A stretch of 64,000 nt of DNA from Roseovarius confluentis (GTDB lineage: Bacteria > Pseudomonadota > Alphaproteobacteria > Rhodobacterales > Rhodobacteraceae). This document shows, piece after piece, positions 62,312 to 64,000 of the stretch. Position 1 is the stretch's first letter. Each line of letters begins with the position of its first letter. Made by a program: the position numbers and the translations under genes. Location of the stretch: the NCBI RefSeq assembly GCF_002917925.1, contig NZ_PPFE01000006.1, positions 62,001 to 126,000 on the forward strand, written 5' to 3'. The notes beneath the pieces are model-generated. The model made no database searches. It was not told the DNA's origin and worked only from the letters and a program-made list of their open reading frames with translations.

Positions 62312-62706
62312 TCCTGGATGCTCTCGATATAGATCAAGAGCGCCGCCAGCGGGCGCGGCGTCGGCGTCATCACCCCGTCGCCCACGTCCACCGGCACCGT
62401 GTCGCCCTGCAACAGCAGGCCGAATTCCGGCATCTCGTGCCCCGGCAGGCCGGTGCGGTCATAGCCGTCGATCACCGACAGGACCCGCGTGCGGGAAAAC
62501 ACGCCGTCTTCCTTCAGCGCCGTCAGGTCGGCAGGGGGTGGGTTGTAAGAGCCCGCCCACGGCCCGTTGCCCATGCCGCGGCTGCCGTGGCAGACGGCGC
62601 AGTTGTCCTCGAAGATCGCGCGCCCCTCCTCGGGTTCGGGCATCGACTCCTGCGCGGTCGCCGCCCCGGCCAAGAGGCACGCAACGAGGGTGATTGATCT
62701 GATCAT
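62308..62706 (-). CDS. Small c-type cytochrome
   Basis: 132 residues with signal peptide (MIRSITLVACLLAGAATAQ). Haem motif CAVCH (residues 36-40); Met in LPGHEMPEFG (about 92) is the likely second ligand. NPPPADLTAL and TPRPLAALLIYIESIQD are typical of class I mono-haem cytochromes. It carries electrons in the periplasm; the partner is not visible. Stop overlaps the convergent lipoprotein gene by four bases. It follows lysS on the same strand by 61 bases. Confidence 0.87.
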   Translation of the reverse strand: MIRSITLVACLLAGAATAQESMPEPEEGRAIFEDNCAVCHGSRGMGNGPWAGSYNPPPADLTALKEDGVFSRTRVLSVIDGYDRTGLPGHEMPEFGLLLQGDTVPVDVGDGVMTPTPRPLAALLIYIESIQD

Positions 62707-62767
62707 GGTCCTGCTCCCTGTCTTTTGCCCAGTCTAGCGGGCCGCGAACGGCCAGCCTTGACGTGGA

Positions 62768-64000
62768 TCAAGCCAGCTCGCCCGCCAACGCACGGTCGAT
62801 TAACGCCACGGTTTCGTCAACACCGTAGAGTGCGATGAACCCGCCGAACCGCGGCCCCTGGCTTGCGCCCAGCAGCGTCTCGTAGATCGCCTTGAACCAG
62901 TCGCGCAGCGGATCGAACCGGTCACGGCCCACGGCATAGACGATGGATTGCAGGGCCTCGTCCTCGACCGGGCCGTCATAGGCGGCCAGCTGGTCGCGCA
63001 GGTCGGTCAGCGCCTCGCTCTCCAGGTCCGTGGGTGCGCGATAGGTCTTCGTCGGTGCGACGAAATCCTCGTAGTACTTCACCGCCGAGCCTGCCGCGGC
63101 ATCGAGGTCGGGATGCGTGGCGGAGCTGGCATCGGGCGCGTAGCGGTTGATGAAGCCCCAGAGCGTTTCCTTGTCCTGCGCCGAAGCGACCGAAGCGAGG
63201 TTCAGCAGCATGGCAAACGACACCACCATCCGGCTTTCCGGCACGTCGCCATTGTGGATGTGATGCACCGGATTGTTCAGCTTGCCCGCCGCATCCTGCC
63301 CCGGATAGGCGCGCAATTGCTGGTGATACTCGTCCACCGCGCGCGGGATCACGTCAAAGAACAGCCGCTTGGCGGTCTTCGGTTTCTGGTACATGAAATA
63401 GGACAGGCTCTCGCTGCTGGCATAGCTCAGCCATTCGTCGATGCTGATCCCGTTGCCCGACGACTTGGAGATCTTCTGCCCCTTGTCGTCGAGGAACAGC
63501 TCATAGGTGAAATGCTCCGGCGCGGGCGTGCCCAGGATCTCGCAGATCCTGTCATAGATCGGCGTGTTGGTGGAATGGTCCTTGCCGTACATCTCGAAAT
63601 CCACGCCCAGCGCGGCCCAGCGCGCGCCGAAATCCGGCTTCCACTGCAGCTTCACGTTGCCGCCGGTCACCGGCAGGGTCCACTCGCGGCCATCCTCGTC
63701 GTCGAACGTGATTTCGCCCTTGGCGGCATCCACGTTCTTCATCGGCACGTACAGGACACGCCCCGTCTCGGGGTGCAGCGGCAGGAAGATCGAATAGGTC
63801 TGCTGCCGCTCCTCGCGCAGGGATTTCAGCATGACCTTCATGATGTCGTCATACCGCTCGGCCGCGCGCAGCAGCGTCGTGTCGAACTGGCCCGACTTGT
63901 AGAAATCGGTGGCAGAATAGAACTCGTACTCGAACCCGAAGGTATCGAGGAACCGGCGCAGCATGGCGTTGTTGTGGTGCCCGAAGCTCTCGAACTCGCC
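62768..64000 (-). CDS. lysS: Lysyl-tRNA synthetase, class I, C-terminal part
   Basis: The last 410 codons are in the window; the start and the HIGH motif lie beyond the right edge. The frame is open through 64000 ([21 protein letters not shown] at the edge). [16 protein letters not shown] is the KMSKS loop of class I LysRS, and [20 protein letters not shown] precedes it. This class I enzyme replaces the usual class II LysRS in most alphaproteobacteria and charges tRNA-Lys. Confidence 0.93.
   Translation of the reverse strand, partial: GEFESFGHHNNAMLRRFLDTFGFEYEFYSATDFYKSGQFDTTLLRAAERYDDIMKVMLKSLREERQQTYSIFLPLHPETGRVLYVPMKNVDAAKGEITFDDEDGREWTLPVTGGNVKLQWKPDFGARWAALGVDFEMYGKDHSTNTPIYDRICEILGTPAPEHFTYELFLDDKGQKISKSSGNGISIDEWLSYASSESLSYFMYQKPKTAKRLFFDVIPRAVDEYHQQLRAYPGQDAAGKLNNPVHHIHNGDVPESRMVVSFAMLLNLASVASAQDKETLWGFINRYAPDASSATHPDLDAAAGSAVKYYEDFVAPTKTYRAPTDLESEALTDLRDQLAAYDGPVEDEALQSIVYAVGRDRFDPLRDWFKAIYETLLGASQGPRFGGFIALYGVDETVALIDRALAGELA

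Overview
The window is a 64 kb, GC-rich, gene-dense chromosomal stretch of an alphaproteobacterium. It is most likely a member of the Rhodobacterales (Roseobacter group). The evidence is the combination of crotonyl-CoA carboxylase/reductase and ethylmalonyl-CoA mutase (ethylmalonyl-CoA pathway), a LuxI/LuxR pair preceded by a small gene with a CtrA-type box, a GAAC-N7-GAAC LexA box of the alphaproteobacterial type, a TMAO uptake and demethylation operon, class I lysyl-tRNA synthetase, UPF0314 and DUF2794 proteins, and the gpmI-envC-ctpA order. No rRNA, tRNA, CRISPR array, transposase or prophage was seen.

Layout. 1-5 kb: end of a LysR gene, then a divergent AmmeMemoRadiSam locus (radical SAM amrS facing an amrB-amrA fusion), a VOC protein, a FAS1/mesaconyl-CoA-type hydratase, and MnmC split into two divergent genes. 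5-13 kb: DMT exporter, DUF2946 plus PCu(A)C copper unit, soluble lytic transglycosylase, dapA, flavodoxin, NYN-LOTUS protein, YghU-type GST. 13-19 kb: I78 inhibitor lipoprotein, LysR-EamA pair, GT61 glycosyltransferase overlapping an ArsR regulator, and imuB under its own LexA box. 19-27 kb: repeat-rich spacer, then tmoX-tmoV-tmoW-tdm (TMAO transport and demethylation) with a divergent LysR gene. 27-37 kb: acetyltransferase, deacetylase-family hydrolase, MscS channel, reductase, then rsfS-rlmH and the coupled gpmI-envC-ctpA genes. 37-43 kb: aminotransferase, DUF2794, SDR, RecD-like helicase, then luxI, luxR and a small upstream gene. 43-49 kb: ccr, a PlsB-like acyltransferase, ecm and an NTF2-fold protein. 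49-58 kb: GNAT, a secreted JAMM-like DUF4329 protein, deoD, MBL hydrolase, SGNH hydrolase, DUF2161, Mn-pyrophosphatase, a 33-residue membrane peptide, membrane proteins, HpcH/HpaI aldolase and glucokinase. 58-64 kb: parE, an AT-rich BRCT gene, a second repeat-rich spacer, a HExxH lipoprotein, cytochrome c and the 3' part of class I lysS.

How the genes work together. The TMAO operon imports TMAO, and Tdm splits it to dimethylamine and formaldehyde and hands the one-carbon unit to tetrahydrofolate. Ccr and Ecm are consecutive-pathway enzymes of acetyl-CoA assimilation. The luxI/luxR pair looks wired to the CtrA cell-cycle regulator through a TTAA-N7-TTAA box. RsfS and RlmH act on the ribosome, and EnvC and CtpA on the cell envelope.

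Besides genes, the window holds several families of dispersed repeats: a 160-245 bp element in three copies plus a fragment, a 44 bp exact sequence in two distant spacers, AT-rich perfect palindromes in three spacers, and CCCGGA-type inverted repeats. The two long non-coding spacers (19.2-19.65 kb and 60.9-61.6 kb) share the same set of elements in opposite orientation. The best candidates for undescribed biology are the divergent Amr system, whose function I cannot name, the composite repeats, the AT-rich BRCT gene, and the small gene at the head of the quorum-sensing locus.
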